A DNA stretch of 64,000 nucleotides from Klebsiella sp. WP3-W18-ESBL-02 (GCF_014168815.1 NZ_AP021972.1:4774001-4838000), one strand, 5' to 3'; shown: positions 9,139 to 18,423, counted from the stretch's first letter. Program-made: numbers and translations. Notes: generated from the letters alone by a model not told the origin.

Positions 9139-9152
9139 TGAGAATATTCAGG
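9139..9152 (-). promoter_or_regulatory. Probable RcsAB box upstream of yjbE
   Basis: TGAGAATATTCAGG matches the RcsAB consensus TAAGAATATTCCTA with an intact AGAATATTC core. It lies 36 bases before the yjbE start. E. coli yjbEFGH is Rcs-activated, which supports the call. Its closeness to the gene means the promoter must overlap it or start within a short leader. Confidence 0.55.
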
Positions 9153-9397
9153 CGTCATCGAGTATACACAACCAAATGAATGGAATTCGGTGATGGGAAA
9201 TAGGGGAAGGTTTTTTCGGAAAATATGAAAATGAAAGATAAGAAAATAAAATATCAATAAATAACAGCGTGTTATCTATTAACTTAAGAATGGCAATATA
9301 CGGTTAATCCGAAACATACATCTGGGATAGGTGATATTTAGGATTATGCTCAATATCAATATAATTCAGAAAATTAAGATATACGGAATTATCTGAC
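9153..9397. other. AT-rich non-coding gap between pgi and yjbE
   Basis: About 245 bases of strongly AT-rich DNA with no convincing frame lie between the pgi terminator and the yjbE control region. The low G+C contrasts with the genes around it and is the kind of sequence bound by H-NS. It presumably carries the yjbE promoter. No palindromic operator other than the Rcs box was recognised. Confidence 0.5.
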
Positions 9398-9427
9398 AAA
9401 AAAATGCCGGCATGATGCCGGCATTGA
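9398..9427 (-). terminator. Rho-independent terminator of pgi
   Basis: Read leftward, AATGCCGGCAT / ATGCCGGCATT forms a long perfect stem followed by seven T. It lies immediately after the pgi stop codon. Confidence 0.9.
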
Positions 9428-9439
9428 GAATATATAACC

Positions 9440-11089
<1,650 letters not shown>

Positions 11090-11280
11090 TAGCAATACCC
11101 TTCTGATTTAAAAATCGTAACTGTCCTCGATTGTAGCGCCTGTCACAAAAAATTGTGATGGTTTTAATGTCATCCCCCTAAGGGATGAGAAAATTGCGCA
11201 TAAAACAGACAAAAGTATAGCCTTCATAAGCCGCATTACTGTGGGGCTATGGCGCATGAAAAATCCGCATAACCCCAGCG

Positions 11281-11314
11281 TTGACAAGCGACCCGCTAAC
11301 CCTTTATTTATAAA
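11281..11314 (+). promoter_or_regulatory. Probable lysC promoter
   Basis: A perfect -35 hexamer TTGACA (11281-11286) is followed by TATTTATAAAT, which offers a -10 at 18-20 base spacing. It lies directly upstream of the riboswitch aptamer. Confidence 0.55.
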
Positions 11315-11315
11315 T

Positions 11316-11624
11316 GTACTACCTGCGCATGCGCAGGCCAGAAGAGGCGCGTTGCCCAGGTATACGGTGTTGGAGGAACCCATCCTGTGAAAACACCTGA
11401 AGGGGAGCAACGCCGAGATGGCTGAACAACAGGTTACGTTCAACATCGGCTACAGGGGCTGAATCCCCTGGGTTGTCACCAGAAGCGTTCGCAGTCGGGC
11501 GTTTCGCAAGTGGTGGAGCACTTCTGGGTGAAATCGTAGTTGTTTATCGCTCTGCGCCCACCCGTCTTTCGCTCTTCCCTTGTGCCAAGGCTGAATAATA
11601 AAAATCCCCTGACACGAGGTTCAT
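11316..11624 (+). ncRNA. Lysine riboswitch (L box) of lysC
   Basis: The leader contains the conserved L-box elements in order: GTACTACCTGCGC, CCAGAAGAGGCGCGTTGCCCA, CAGGGGCTGAATCCCCTGGG, GAAGCGTTCGCAGTCGGGCG and CACTTCTGGGTGA. It is nearly identical to the E. coli lysC riboswitch. Lysine binding represses aspartokinase III expression; in E. coli it does so mainly by masking the ribosome site and exposing RNase E sites. The aptamer covers roughly 11316-11535 and the rest is expression platform. Confidence 0.97.
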
Positions 11625-12977
11625 ATGACAGCAGCAGTAGTCGTCGCCAAGTTTGGCGGTACCAGCGTAGCCGATTTTGACGCTATGAATCGCAGCGCCG
11701 ATGTGGTGCTTTCCGACGCCAACGTGCGTCTCGTCGTGCTGTCTGCCTCCGCAGGCGTCACCAACCTGCTGGTTGCGCTGGCCGAAGGGCTGGAGCCAGC
11801 CGAACGCGTGGCTAAGCTGGACGCCATTCGCGCCATTCAGTACGCCGTGCTGGAACGGCTGGCAAACCCTGCCGTCATTCGCGATGAAATTGAACGCCTG
11901 CTGGAAAATCTCGCGACGCTGGCGGAAGCCGCCTGCGCAGAAACGTCTACCGCGCTGACCGACGAACTGGTGAGCCACGGCGAGCTGATGTCGACCTTAT
12001 TATTCGTTGAAATTCTGCGTGAACGTCAGGTTCAGGCGCAGTGGTTCGACGTGCGTAAAGTCATGCGCACCAGCGACCGCTTTGGCCGCGCCGAGCCGGA
12101 CGTGGCCGCGCTGGCCGAACTGGCCGCACAGCAGTTAGCACCACGTCTTGAAGAAGGCCTGGTGATCACTCAGGGCTTTATCGGCAGCGAAAGCAAGGGT
12201 CGTACCACCACGCTGGGCCGCGGCGGCAGCGATTACACCGCCGCCCTGCTTGGCGAAGCGCTGCACGCCACCCGCGTCGATATCTGGACCGATGTTCCCG
12301 GTATCTACACCACCGATCCGCGCGTGGTGCCTGCGGCGAAACGTATTGATGAAATTGCCTTTGAAGAGGCCGCCGAGCTGGCGACCTTCGGCGCGAAGGT
12401 TCTGCATCCGGCCACGTTGCTGCCAGCCGTACGCAGCGACATTCCTGTGTTTGTCGGCTCCAGTAAAGATCCCAAAGCGGGCGGCACGCTGGTGTGCAAC
12501 GAAACCGCCAATCCGCCGCTGTTCCGCGCGCTGGCGCTGCGCCGTAAGCAAACGCTGCTGACGCTGCACAGCCTCAACATGCTGCACTCACGCGGCTTCC
12601 TCGCGGAGGTATTCGGCATCCTCGCACGCCATAATATTTCGGTGGATCTGATCACTACCTCAGAGGTCAGCGTCGCGCTGACGCTCGACACGACCGGCTC
12701 AACGTCAACCGGCGACACCCTGCTGACGCAGTCGCTGCTGATGGAACTGTCGGCGCTGTGCCGTGTGGAAGTCGAAGAAGGCCTGGCGCTGGTGGCGTTG
12801 ATTGGCAACGACCTGTCCAAAGCCTGCGGCGTGGGTAAAGAGGTGTTCGGCGTACTGGAGCCGTTCAACATTCGAATGATTTGCTACGGCGCGTCCAGCC
12901 ATAACCTGTGCTTCCTGGTGCCGGGTGCGGAAGCCGAGCAGGTGGTACAGAAGCTGCACCATAATTTGTTTGAGTGA
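11625..12977 (+). CDS. lysC: Lysine-sensitive aspartokinase III
   Basis: LysC phosphorylates aspartate, the first step to lysine, threonine, methionine and diaminopimelate. In 450 residues there is an N-terminal kinase domain (VAKFGGTSVADFDAMNR near residue 8; GRGGSDYTAALL near 200; DVPGIYTTDPR) and two C-terminal ACT domains (about 310-450; HNISVDLITTSEVSVALTLD) that bind lysine for feedback inhibition. Transcript control is by the upstream riboswitch. In K-12 yjbD lies next to lysC; here about 5 kb of extra genes intervene. Confidence 0.98.
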   Translation: MTAAVVVAKFGGTSVADFDAMNRSADVVLSDANVRLVVLSASAGVTNLLVALAEGLEPAERVAKLDAIRAIQYAVLERLANPAVIRDEIERLLENLATLAEAACAETSTALTDELVSHGELMSTLLFVEILRERQVQAQWFDVRKVMRTSDRFGRAEPDVAALAELAAQQLAPRLEEGLVITQGFIGSESKGRTTTLGRGGSDYTAALLGEALHATRVDIWTDVPGIYTTDPRVVPAAKRIDEIAFEEAAELATFGAKVLHPATLLPAVRSDIPVFVGSSKDPKAGGTLVCNETANPPLFRALALRRKQTLLTLHSLNMLHSRGFLAEVFGILARHNISVDLITTSEVSVALTLDTTGSTSTGDTLLTQSLLMELSALCRVEVEEGLALVALIGNDLSKACGVGKEVFGVLEPFNIRMICYGASSHNLCFLVPGAEAEQVVQKLHHNLFE

Positions 12978-12989
12978 GTAGACGTCAAC

Positions 12990-13020
12990 GCCCGATGGTT
13001 CTTAGGCCATCGGGCATTTT
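12990..13020 (+). terminator. Rho-independent terminator after lysC
   Basis: A 9-bp perfect stem, GCCCGATGG / CCATCGGGC, with an 8-base loop is followed by ATTTT. It abuts the stop codon of the convergent nucleotidyltransferase gene. Confidence 0.85.
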
Positions 13021-13805
13021 CAGCGCATCACCGTATCATATAACAGTCTGTCCAGCGCCCGGACATCCCCTTCCCGGCTGTCTGGTAAGGTCGGTGGGAT
13101 TTCTCCTCTCTCCAGTTCGCCGCGGATAAACGCATGTAACAATGGACGACGCGGACCATACTCAGCCTCACCTGACCGCTGTTTGCGCGCCAGCAATTCG
13201 TCGATTTCCTGACGCAATGGCGCATCCAGTTCACTTCCCGCCAGCAGCTCGGCAAAACGCATTGGCGGCACGCCCTTGCCCGCTTCCACCCAACGCACCG
13301 CCAACAGGGGTCGCAGAACGTAGAAGTACTTCTTCAATCGCACGTCGTCACCCTGCAAATAACCACGGAAGTTTTTCCGCGCCATCGAGTAGTAGTGCCA
13401 GCGGGCACGTAGCGGAGAAAACCATTTGGGCACCAACGCTTTCAGCACCGACACGGTCGCGTCATCCTGCTGATAGACCACCGGCGAATCCAGCCACTCG
13501 ATAAGCGTCGGGTTTGCGCCTTTGAGTAACCCCAGCGCCTTGCGCCATTCCCAGCCGCACACGTCCAGCTCATCATCTATCGGCAGCTCAATAACATCGC
13601 GTGGCGCTTCGATCCGCAGATACCATTCAGGGGGATGAACATAGAGAAATCGCACGTCGTAATCGCTGTCCGGCGAAGCAAATCCCCAGCCACGGCTGCC
13701 GGACTCACAGGCATACAGCACCCTGACGCCATAGCGCTGCTCAACCTCTTTTAGCTGGCGCAATACCCGTTCGCGCATTGCGCCGTCCACTGTGTTGTCG
13801 CTCAT
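13020..13805 (-). CDS. RlaP-type DNA polymerase beta superfamily nucleotidyltransferase
   Basis: This 261-residue protein has the polymerase-beta nucleotidyltransferase signature early on: ACESGSRGWGFASPDSDYDVRF, with Gly36-Ser37 and metal-binding Asp48/Asp50. It continues with FLYVHPPEWYL and the conserved helix KNFRGYLQGDDVRLKKYFYVLRPLLAVRWV. This pattern fits the RlaP family, predicted nucleotidyltransferases linked to RNA ligase and RNA repair operons. The start codon lies 5 bases after the slipin stop and has AAGGA, so both are one transcript, probably under the sigma-54 promoter at 15.24 kb. By family logic it would add nucleotides to, or modify, an RNA end; the substrate is not known. 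The neighbouring tRNA-like RNA is an obvious candidate. Confidence 0.8.
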   Translation of the reverse strand: MSDNTVDGAMRERVLRQLKEVEQRYGVRVLYACESGSRGWGFASPDSDYDVRFLYVHPPEWYLRIEAPRDVIELPIDDELDVCGWEWRKALGLLKGANPTLIEWLDSPVVYQQDDATVSVLKALVPKWFSPLRARWHYYSMARKNFRGYLQGDDVRLKKYFYVLRPLLAVRWVEAGKGVPPMRFAELLAGSELDAPLRQEIDELLARKQRSGEAEYGPRRPLLHAFIRGELERGEIPPTLPDSREGDVRALDRLLYDTVMR

Positions 13806-13810
13806 TATTC

Positions 13811-14938
13811 TTATCCTTTTATGTTCACAAGACCGTGCAGCACCTGATCCAGGCCCCCGAACACCGAGATTTTATCGATGCGCTCAGCAACTCTTTCGAG
13901 GGTTTCCAGTTCTTTTAAGCGCAGCGCTACCGGGTTGTTTTCCATCACTTTTGCCGTATTTAACAGCGATCGCGTGGCGGCAGTCTCTTCACGACGTCGG
14001 ATCACGTTGGCCTGGGCGGATTTTTCCGCTTCAACCAGTTGCGATAAAATAGCCTTCATATCGCCGGGCAGGACAATATCCTTCACCCCCAGTGAAGCCA
14101 CCTCAATACCAAACGGCGTCATACGGGCTTTCACCTGCGCGCTCACCACTTCATCGATCACCTGCTTATCTTCCAGCAATTCGTCCAGCGTGCGCGTTCC
14201 CACCGCTTCACGCAGCGCAAACTGCAATTCACGGTAAAGGTGATCCAGCGGTTTAGTCAGTTGACCAAATGCCAGCAACACATCGCGATAATGCCAGTTC
14301 GCCGCCAGGTTTAAACGCAGGTTGACCTTATCTTTGGTCAGTATCTCCTGGCCGCCAACCTCCAGCACCTGCAAGCGGGTATCCACTACTTCCGCTTCAA
14401 TCAGATGGTTTACCTTCCAGTATGCCGTCAGACCTGGCGACAGTAATGCCTGTGTCTCACCGTCAATTTTCAGCACACCGACGTGCCACGCCGGGACCTG
14501 CACCGTTAAGATAGCTTCGCGACCTTTCACCGCACCGCTGCGACGTGGCTGTAATACTGCGTTCATCACGTCAACAGGAACCAAAACCTGACGTGTATCC
14601 ATCCGTACCAGCTTCAGCGCTTCATCGGCCTGCCAGTACAGACGGCGCGTTGCCGGTGGCAAAATTTCCTGCAAGACGCCGTTGACATACAGCGCCGCGG
14701 CTTCGGTATCCGTTGTATCCGCGACCAGGCAGTAACGCTCCACCCAATAAGGCTGAAAGCGGCGTAAATACTCCGCTAATGCCTGCGGTACTTCGCCGCC
14801 ATCCCTATTGACGATCAGCACTTCCGGGGTGCTAAACCACGGTAAACGATGCTGACCCGCTTCCAACACCTGATAGTAATCACCCTCGCGGGATAAAAGA
14901 CCTAACTGCGCTTTTTGGATAGTGATTTTCTTAGCCAT
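13811..14938 (-). CDS. Slipin family (SPFH/band 7) protein
   Basis: A 375-residue protein of the stomatin/prohibitin/slipin superfamily. The SPFH domain occupies about residues 120-310 (DGETQALLSPGLTAYWK, TRLQVLEVGGQEILTKDKVNLRLNL, LREAVGTRTLDELLEDKQV, FGIEVASLGVKDIVLPGDMK). A coiled-coil helix then follows (about 300-360, LVEAEKSAQANVIRRREETAATRSLLN). There is no obvious N-terminal membrane segment. Such proteins form ring-like scaffolds at membranes. The frame is open to 15013, but the ATG at 14938 has AAGGA at proper spacing. It is linked to the RlaP gene and RtcR, which suggests that it scaffolds an RNA-processing or repair complex. That role is inference. Confidence 0.88.
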   Translation of the reverse strand: MAKKITIQKAQLGLLSREGDYYQVLEAGQHRLPWFSTPEVLIVNRDGGEVPQALAEYLRRFQPYWVERYCLVADTTDTEAAALYVNGVLQEILPPATRRLYWQADEALKLVRMDTRQVLVPVDVMNAVLQPRRSGAVKGREAILTVQVPAWHVGVLKIDGETQALLSPGLTAYWKVNHLIEAEVVDTRLQVLEVGGQEILTKDKVNLRLNLAANWHYRDVLLAFGQLTKPLDHLYRELQFALREAVGTRTLDELLEDKQVIDEVVSAQVKARMTPFGIEVASLGVKDIVLPGDMKAILSQLVEAEKSAQANVIRRREETAATRSLLNTAKVMENNPVALRLKELETLERVAERIDKISVFGGLDQVLHGLVNIKG

Positions 14939-14968
14939 TTTATATTCCTTAATATCGTTCAGGCGCGG

Positions 14969-15056
14969 GTGCAGGGGCGAAGCGGCAGGGGAATTCCCTT
15001 TTGCCTGCCGCACGGCATCTTTACCGGCAGCCTGTTCTGGAGCGTGCTAACTGCAC
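14969..15056 (-). ncRNA. Structured leader RNA between the tRNA-like RNA and slipin
   Basis: Read leftward, an outer stem GTGCAG (15056-15051) / CTGCAC (14974-14969) encloses a perfect 8-bp hairpin GCGGCAGG / CCTGCCGC (15011-15004 with 14989-14982). An alternative pairing CTGCCG / CGGCAG also exists. It lies on the predicted sigma-54 transcript, about 40 bases after the tRNA-like element. It may be a second small RNA (Salmonella rtc operons carry two Y-RNA-like RNAs) or a translational control element for slipin. Confidence 0.35.
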
Positions 15057-15098
15057 ATCACTCCGCTTTATTTCTATGATTAACAACCCGTTTTCATT

Positions 15099-15203
15099 CG
15101 GGGATGAAATTGGGAATCGAACCCACTGTGTGTCATCGGCTGACGGAACACTCCCGGAAAACAGCCTGTGCCGTTCCTGACGTGCCGGCGGGGTTTAACC
15201 CCC
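15099..15203 (-). ncRNA. tRNA-like RNA upstream of the slipin gene
   Basis: Read leftward from 15203, the elements of a tRNA fold occur in order. A 5' acceptor strand GGGGGTT pairs, with one mismatch, with CATCCCC at the end. A D-arm-like GCCG / CGGC stem has a loop containing GG. A long anticodon-like stem GGCTG / CAGCC has a 19-base top. A variable segment and a canonical T-arm, TGGG-TTCGATT-CCCA, follow. The length is about 105 bases, too long for a normal tRNA, and no CCA is encoded. It begins about 23 bases after the predicted sigma-54 start, inside the slipin/RlaP transcript. It recalls the tRNA-mimic part of bacterial Y-RNA-like RNAs. The fold was done by eye. Confidence 0.6.
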
Positions 15204-15235
15204 TGCGTTTTCAGCGTGATTGACGCAAGTGTTAT

Positions 15236-15251
15236 TGCCAGAAGCGTGCCA
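15236..15251 (-). promoter_or_regulatory. Sigma-54 promoter of the slipin/RlaP operon
   Basis: Read leftward, TGGCACGCTTCTGGCA matches the -24/-12 consensus TGGCACG-N4-TTGCA at all but one position, with invariant GG and GC at correct spacing. The predicted start is near 15226, just before the tRNA-like RNA. The divergent gene is an RtcR-type sigma-54 activator. The AT-rich DNA at 15262-15375 between them is where its upstream sites and IHF would bind. Confidence 0.8.
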
Positions 15252-15386
15252 GGAATTAAAAAAGGCATATTTAATTTTTAATTAATTGATTTTTATAATT
15301 TTAATTATTGATGCCAATAATGACGGTTGTCTCGACGGGTTAATTTTTTTATCTTTTATTCTCTTATTTATCTTTTTGGATAAACC

Positions 15387-16967
15387 ATGAAAAAACGGCG
15401 GGTAGTGATTGGCGTACTGGGAACGGTGCTCGATAAGCGCGGCAAGCGGGCCAATCGGTTTAAGAAGTGGCGACCCACGGTTGGGCTATGCCAACAACCC
15501 GATTTCCCTGTCGACAGGCTGGAACTCCTCCACCAGCCACGCGATGAGAGCATGGCGCAACGGTTGATTGAAGACGTCGCGCTGCTTTCGCCGTACACCC
15601 AGGTTCGCCCGCATGCCGTCACCATTAACGATCCGTGGGACTTTGAAGAGGTCTACGCCGCGTTTCTCGACTTTGCCACGCATTATGAATTTGATACGGA
15701 AAACGAAGAGTATCTGGTGCACATCACCACCGGGACTCACGTGGCACAAATCTGCTGGTTTTTGCTGACGGAAGCCCGCTACCTGCCCGCCAGCCTGCTG
15801 CAAACCGGCCCGGCGCCACGCGGTTCATCAGATGAGGCCGTCGCCGCTGGCGTCTGCTCGGTTATCGATCTCGATTTAAGCCGCTACGCCACGCTCACCA
15901 GTCGTTTTCAGCGCGAACAGCAGCGGTCGGTCTCTTTTCTGAAAGCCGGGATTGATACGCGCAACGCCACCTTCAATAAACTGATCGATCGCATTGAGCG
16001 GGTAGCTCTGCGTTCGACCGACCCGATCCTGCTCACCGGCCCTACCGGCGCGGGCAAATCCTTCCTCGCGAAACGTATTTTTCAGCTACGCCAGTCGCGG
16101 CATCTGGTGGCGGGAAAACTGGTGGCGGTTAACTGCGCAACCCTGCGCGGCGACAATGCGATGTCCACGCTGTTTGGTCACGTGAAGGGAGCCTTTACCG
16201 GCGCACTCACGGCGCGCAGCGGGTTGCTGCGAGAAGCGGATGGCGGCGTGCTGTTTCTCGATGAGATAGCCGAATTGGGGCTGGACGAGCAGGCCATGCT
16301 ACTCAAAGCAATTGAAGAAAAAACCTTTTTCCCGTTTGGGTCAGACAAAGAAGTACGCAGCGATTTTCAGCTGATTGCTGGCACCCATCGCGACATGCGG
16401 CAATGGGTATCTGAAGGCCGTTTTCGCGAGGATCTCTACGCGCGTATCAATATGTGGAGCTTCGCCCTGCCCGGTCTGGCGCAGCGGCGGGAAGATATCG
16501 CGCCGAACGTCGAGTATGAGCTGCAACGTTTCTCCAGCAGCAAACAGACGCAAATCCGTTTCGATAAAGAAGCCCGCGCTTACTATCTGGCATTTGCCTG
16601 TTCCTCACAGGCACAGTGGCGTGGCAATTTTCGCGAGCTAAGTTCATCCATCGCGCGTATGGCGACGCTTGCCGAACAAGGTCGCATCACCTTATCCCTT
16701 GTCGAAGAAGAGATTGCGCTGCTAAAGGAGAGTTGGCAGATAGCCACTCCGCAGCCTGAACTGAATATGGACATTGACCTGTTCGATCGCCGCCAGTTAG
16801 AAACGGTACTGGAAGTGTGCCGCCGCTGCGCGTCGCTGTCGGAAGCCGGACGCGAACTGTTTGCCGTCTCGCGGCAGAAAAAAGCCAATCCCAACGATGC
16901 AGACCGCCTGCGCAAATATCTCGCTCGTTTCGGGCTAAGCTGGGAAAACCTCCGCAGCGCAACATGA
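15387..16967 (+). CDS. rtcR: RtcR-family sigma-54-dependent activator with CARF-like sensor
   Basis: This 526-residue enhancer-binding protein begins RVVIGVLGTVLDKRGKR, the start of the RtcR CARF-like (CRISPR-associated Rossmann fold) sensor, which spans about residues 1-185 (EEYLVHITTGTHVAQICWFL). An AAA+ domain follows, with Walker A GPTGAGKS (about 218-225), the sigma-54-contacting GAFTGA (about 268-273) and Walker B VLFLDEIAEL. A DNA-binding C-terminus completes the protein. In E. coli and Salmonella, RtcR activates the rtcBA RNA-ligase/cyclase operon when RNA ends are damaged. Here no rtcA or rtcB is adjacent. The divergent target is the tRNA-like/slipin/RlaP operon. Confidence 0.88.
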   Translation: MKKRRVVIGVLGTVLDKRGKRANRFKKWRPTVGLCQQPDFPVDRLELLHQPRDESMAQRLIEDVALLSPYTQVRPHAVTINDPWDFEEVYAAFLDFATHYEFDTENEEYLVHITTGTHVAQICWFLLTEARYLPASLLQTGPAPRGSSDEAVAAGVCSVIDLDLSRYATLTSRFQREQQRSVSFLKAGIDTRNATFNKLIDRIERVALRSTDPILLTGPTGAGKSFLAKRIFQLRQSRHLVAGKLVAVNCATLRGDNAMSTLFGHVKGAFTGALTARSGLLREADGGVLFLDEIAELGLDEQAMLLKAIEEKTFFPFGSDKEVRSDFQLIAGTHRDMRQWVSEGRFREDLYARINMWSFALPGLAQRREDIAPNVEYELQRFSSSKQTQIRFDKEARAYYLAFACSSQAQWRGNFRELSSSIARMATLAEQGRITLSLVEEEIALLKESWQIATPQPELNMDIDLFDRRQLETVLEVCRRCASLSEAGRELFAVSRQKKANPNDADRLRKYLARFGLSWENLRSAT

Positions 16968-17016
16968 ACATAATTTGTTTGAATAATATTCCATCACGCG
17001 ATAAACAATAACTATA

Positions 17017-17041
17017 GCCGGGCTCGAACCCGGCTTTTTTA
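17017..17041 (+). terminator. Rho-independent terminator after rtcR
   Basis: A 6-bp GC stem, GCCGGG / CCCGGC, with a 6-base loop is followed by seven T. It separates the island from the transporter gene downstream. Confidence 0.85.
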
Positions 17042-17078
17042 TAACAACACAACATCTTTAAATCGCAAGGAATACAAC

Positions 17079-18005
17079 ATGCTCGCCGTTCTCACCCGGC
17101 TGTTCCCGCTTTGGGCGCTGCTGCTCTCCGTTATCGCTTATTTCACCCCCACGACCTTCACGCCGATTGGCCCGCTGGTCCCCTCGCTGCTGATGCTGAT
17201 TATGTTCGGCATGGGCGTGCACCTGAAGATTGACGATTTCAAACGTGTGTTATCGCGCCCGGCGCCGGTGGCTGCGGGGATATTTCTGCATTACCTGGTG
17301 ATGCCGCTTGCCGCCTGGCTGCTGGCGCTGATTTTCCATATGCCGCCGGAGCTTTCTGCCGGGATGGTGCTGGTCGGCAGCGTCGCCAGCGGCACGGCAT
17401 CTAACGTGATGATCTATCTGGCGAAAGGTGACGTGGCGTTGTCCGTTACCATCTCGTCGGTCTCCACGCTGGTCGGCGTGATCGCGACGCCGCTGCTGAC
17501 GCGCCTGTACGTTGATGCGCATATTCAGGTCGACGTGATGGGAATGCTGTTGAGTATATTGCAGATTGTGGTCATTCCGATTGCGCTGGGCCTGGTCATT
17601 CACCATCTGTTCCCCCGCGTGGTCAAAGCGGTCGAGCCTTTCCTGCCCGCCTTTTCCATGGTGTGCATTCTGGCCATCATCAGCGCCGTGGTAGCCGGTT
17701 CTGCTGCGCATATCGCATCAGTAGGGTTTGTGGTGATTATCGCGGTCATTCTGCATAACACAATCGGTCTGCTCGGCGGCTATTGGGGCGGACGGCTGTT
17801 CGGCTTTGATGAGTCGACCTGCCGCACGCTGGCGATTGAAGTCGGCATGCAAAACTCTGGCCTCGCGGCAGCGCTGGGTAAAATCTACTTCGGCCCGCTG
17901 GCCGCACTGCCTGGCGCGCTGTTCTCAGTGTGGCATAACCTGTCGGGATCGCTGCTGGCGGGATACTGGTCAGGAAAGCCAATCGAAGATAAAAAAGACA
18001 AATAA
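17079..18005 (+). CDS. panS: BASS-family transporter, PanS-like
   Basis: A 308-residue inner-membrane protein with about nine to ten hydrophobic segments, typical of the bile acid:Na+ symporter (BASS) superfamily. Recognisable blocks are MFGMGVHLKIDDFKRV, GSVASGTASNVMIYLAKGDVALSVTIS and EVGMQNSGLAAALG, which form the Na+-site crossover motifs. The closest fit is the PanS group, described in Salmonella as a carrier of ketopantoate, pantoate and related pantothenate precursors. The substrate is inferred from resemblance only. It is monocistronic, between the rtcR terminator and a REP element. Confidence 0.75.
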   Translation: MLAVLTRLFPLWALLLSVIAYFTPTTFTPIGPLVPSLLMLIMFGMGVHLKIDDFKRVLSRPAPVAAGIFLHYLVMPLAAWLLALIFHMPPELSAGMVLVGSVASGTASNVMIYLAKGDVALSVTISSVSTLVGVIATPLLTRLYVDAHIQVDVMGMLLSILQIVVIPIALGLVIHHLFPRVVKAVEPFLPAFSMVCILAIISAVVAGSAAHIASVGFVVIIAVILHNTIGLLGGYWGGRLFGFDESTCRTLAIEVGMQNSGLAAALGKIYFGPLAALPGALFSVWHNLSGSLLAGYWSGKPIEDKKDK

Positions 18006-18017
18006 CGCTCAAGAGTC

Positions 18018-18097
18018 GGCCCGATAAGCGGAGCGCCATCGGGCTAAATAACGCACCTTGCCGGATGGCGGCGTCAACGCCTTATCCGGCCTACAAA
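18018..18097. repeat. BIME (paired REP) upstream of yjbD
   Basis: A first arm, CCGATAAGCGGAGCGCCATCGG, is followed by GCCGGATGGCGGCGTCAACGCCTTATCCGGC in the opposite sense. It lies between the transporter gene and yjbD. Confidence 0.88.
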
Positions 18098-18150
18098 GAT
18101 TTGCCCCTTTGCCGTACACTGGGTTAACTATCCGATTGAGGGCACTCCCT

Positions 18151-18423
18151 ATGGCACTCCCCCGCATTACGCAAAAAGAGATGACCGAGCGCGAACAGCG
18201 CGAGCTGAAAACCCTGCTCGACCGCGCGCGCATCGCACATGGCCGCCCGTTGACGAACGCGGAAACTAACGGCGTGAAAAAGGAGTACATCGATAAGCTG
18301 ATGGTACAGCGCGAAGCGGAAGCGAAAAAAGCCCGCCAGTTAAAGAAACAGCAGGCTTATAAACCGGATACCGAGAGTTCATTTTCCTGGTCGGCGAACA
18401 CGCCGACACGCGGCAGGCGTTAA
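18151..18423 (+). CDS. yjbD: DUF3811 family protein YjbD
   Basis: A small, very basic and charged 90-residue cytoplasmic protein (MALPRITQKEMTEREQREL ... SFSWSANTPTRGRR). Its middle is helical with many Glu, Lys and Gln. It matches E. coli YjbD in length and sequence; its function is unknown. The frame is open upstream through the REP, but the ATG at 18151 is the family start. It overlaps the convergent rluF by four bases at the 3' end. Confidence 0.92.
   Translation: MALPRITQKEMTEREQRELKTLLDRARIAHGRPLTNAETNGVKKEYIDKLMVQREAEAKKARQLKKQQAYKPDTESSFSWSANTPTRGRR

Noticed and set aside
8865..9141. Rightward Val- or Trp-rich frames over yjbE
   Set aside because: They arise from the low-complexity Thr-coding repeats of yjbE read backwards.
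15099..15203. The tRNA-like sequence as an ordinary tRNA gene
   Set aside because: It is too long, has one acceptor mismatch, no standard anticodon arm and no encoded CCA.
15080..15268. 62-codon leftward frame covering the sigma-54 promoter and tRNA-like RNA
   Set aside because: It would start upstream of the promoter elements, resembles no protein, and the RNA structure explains the sequence better.
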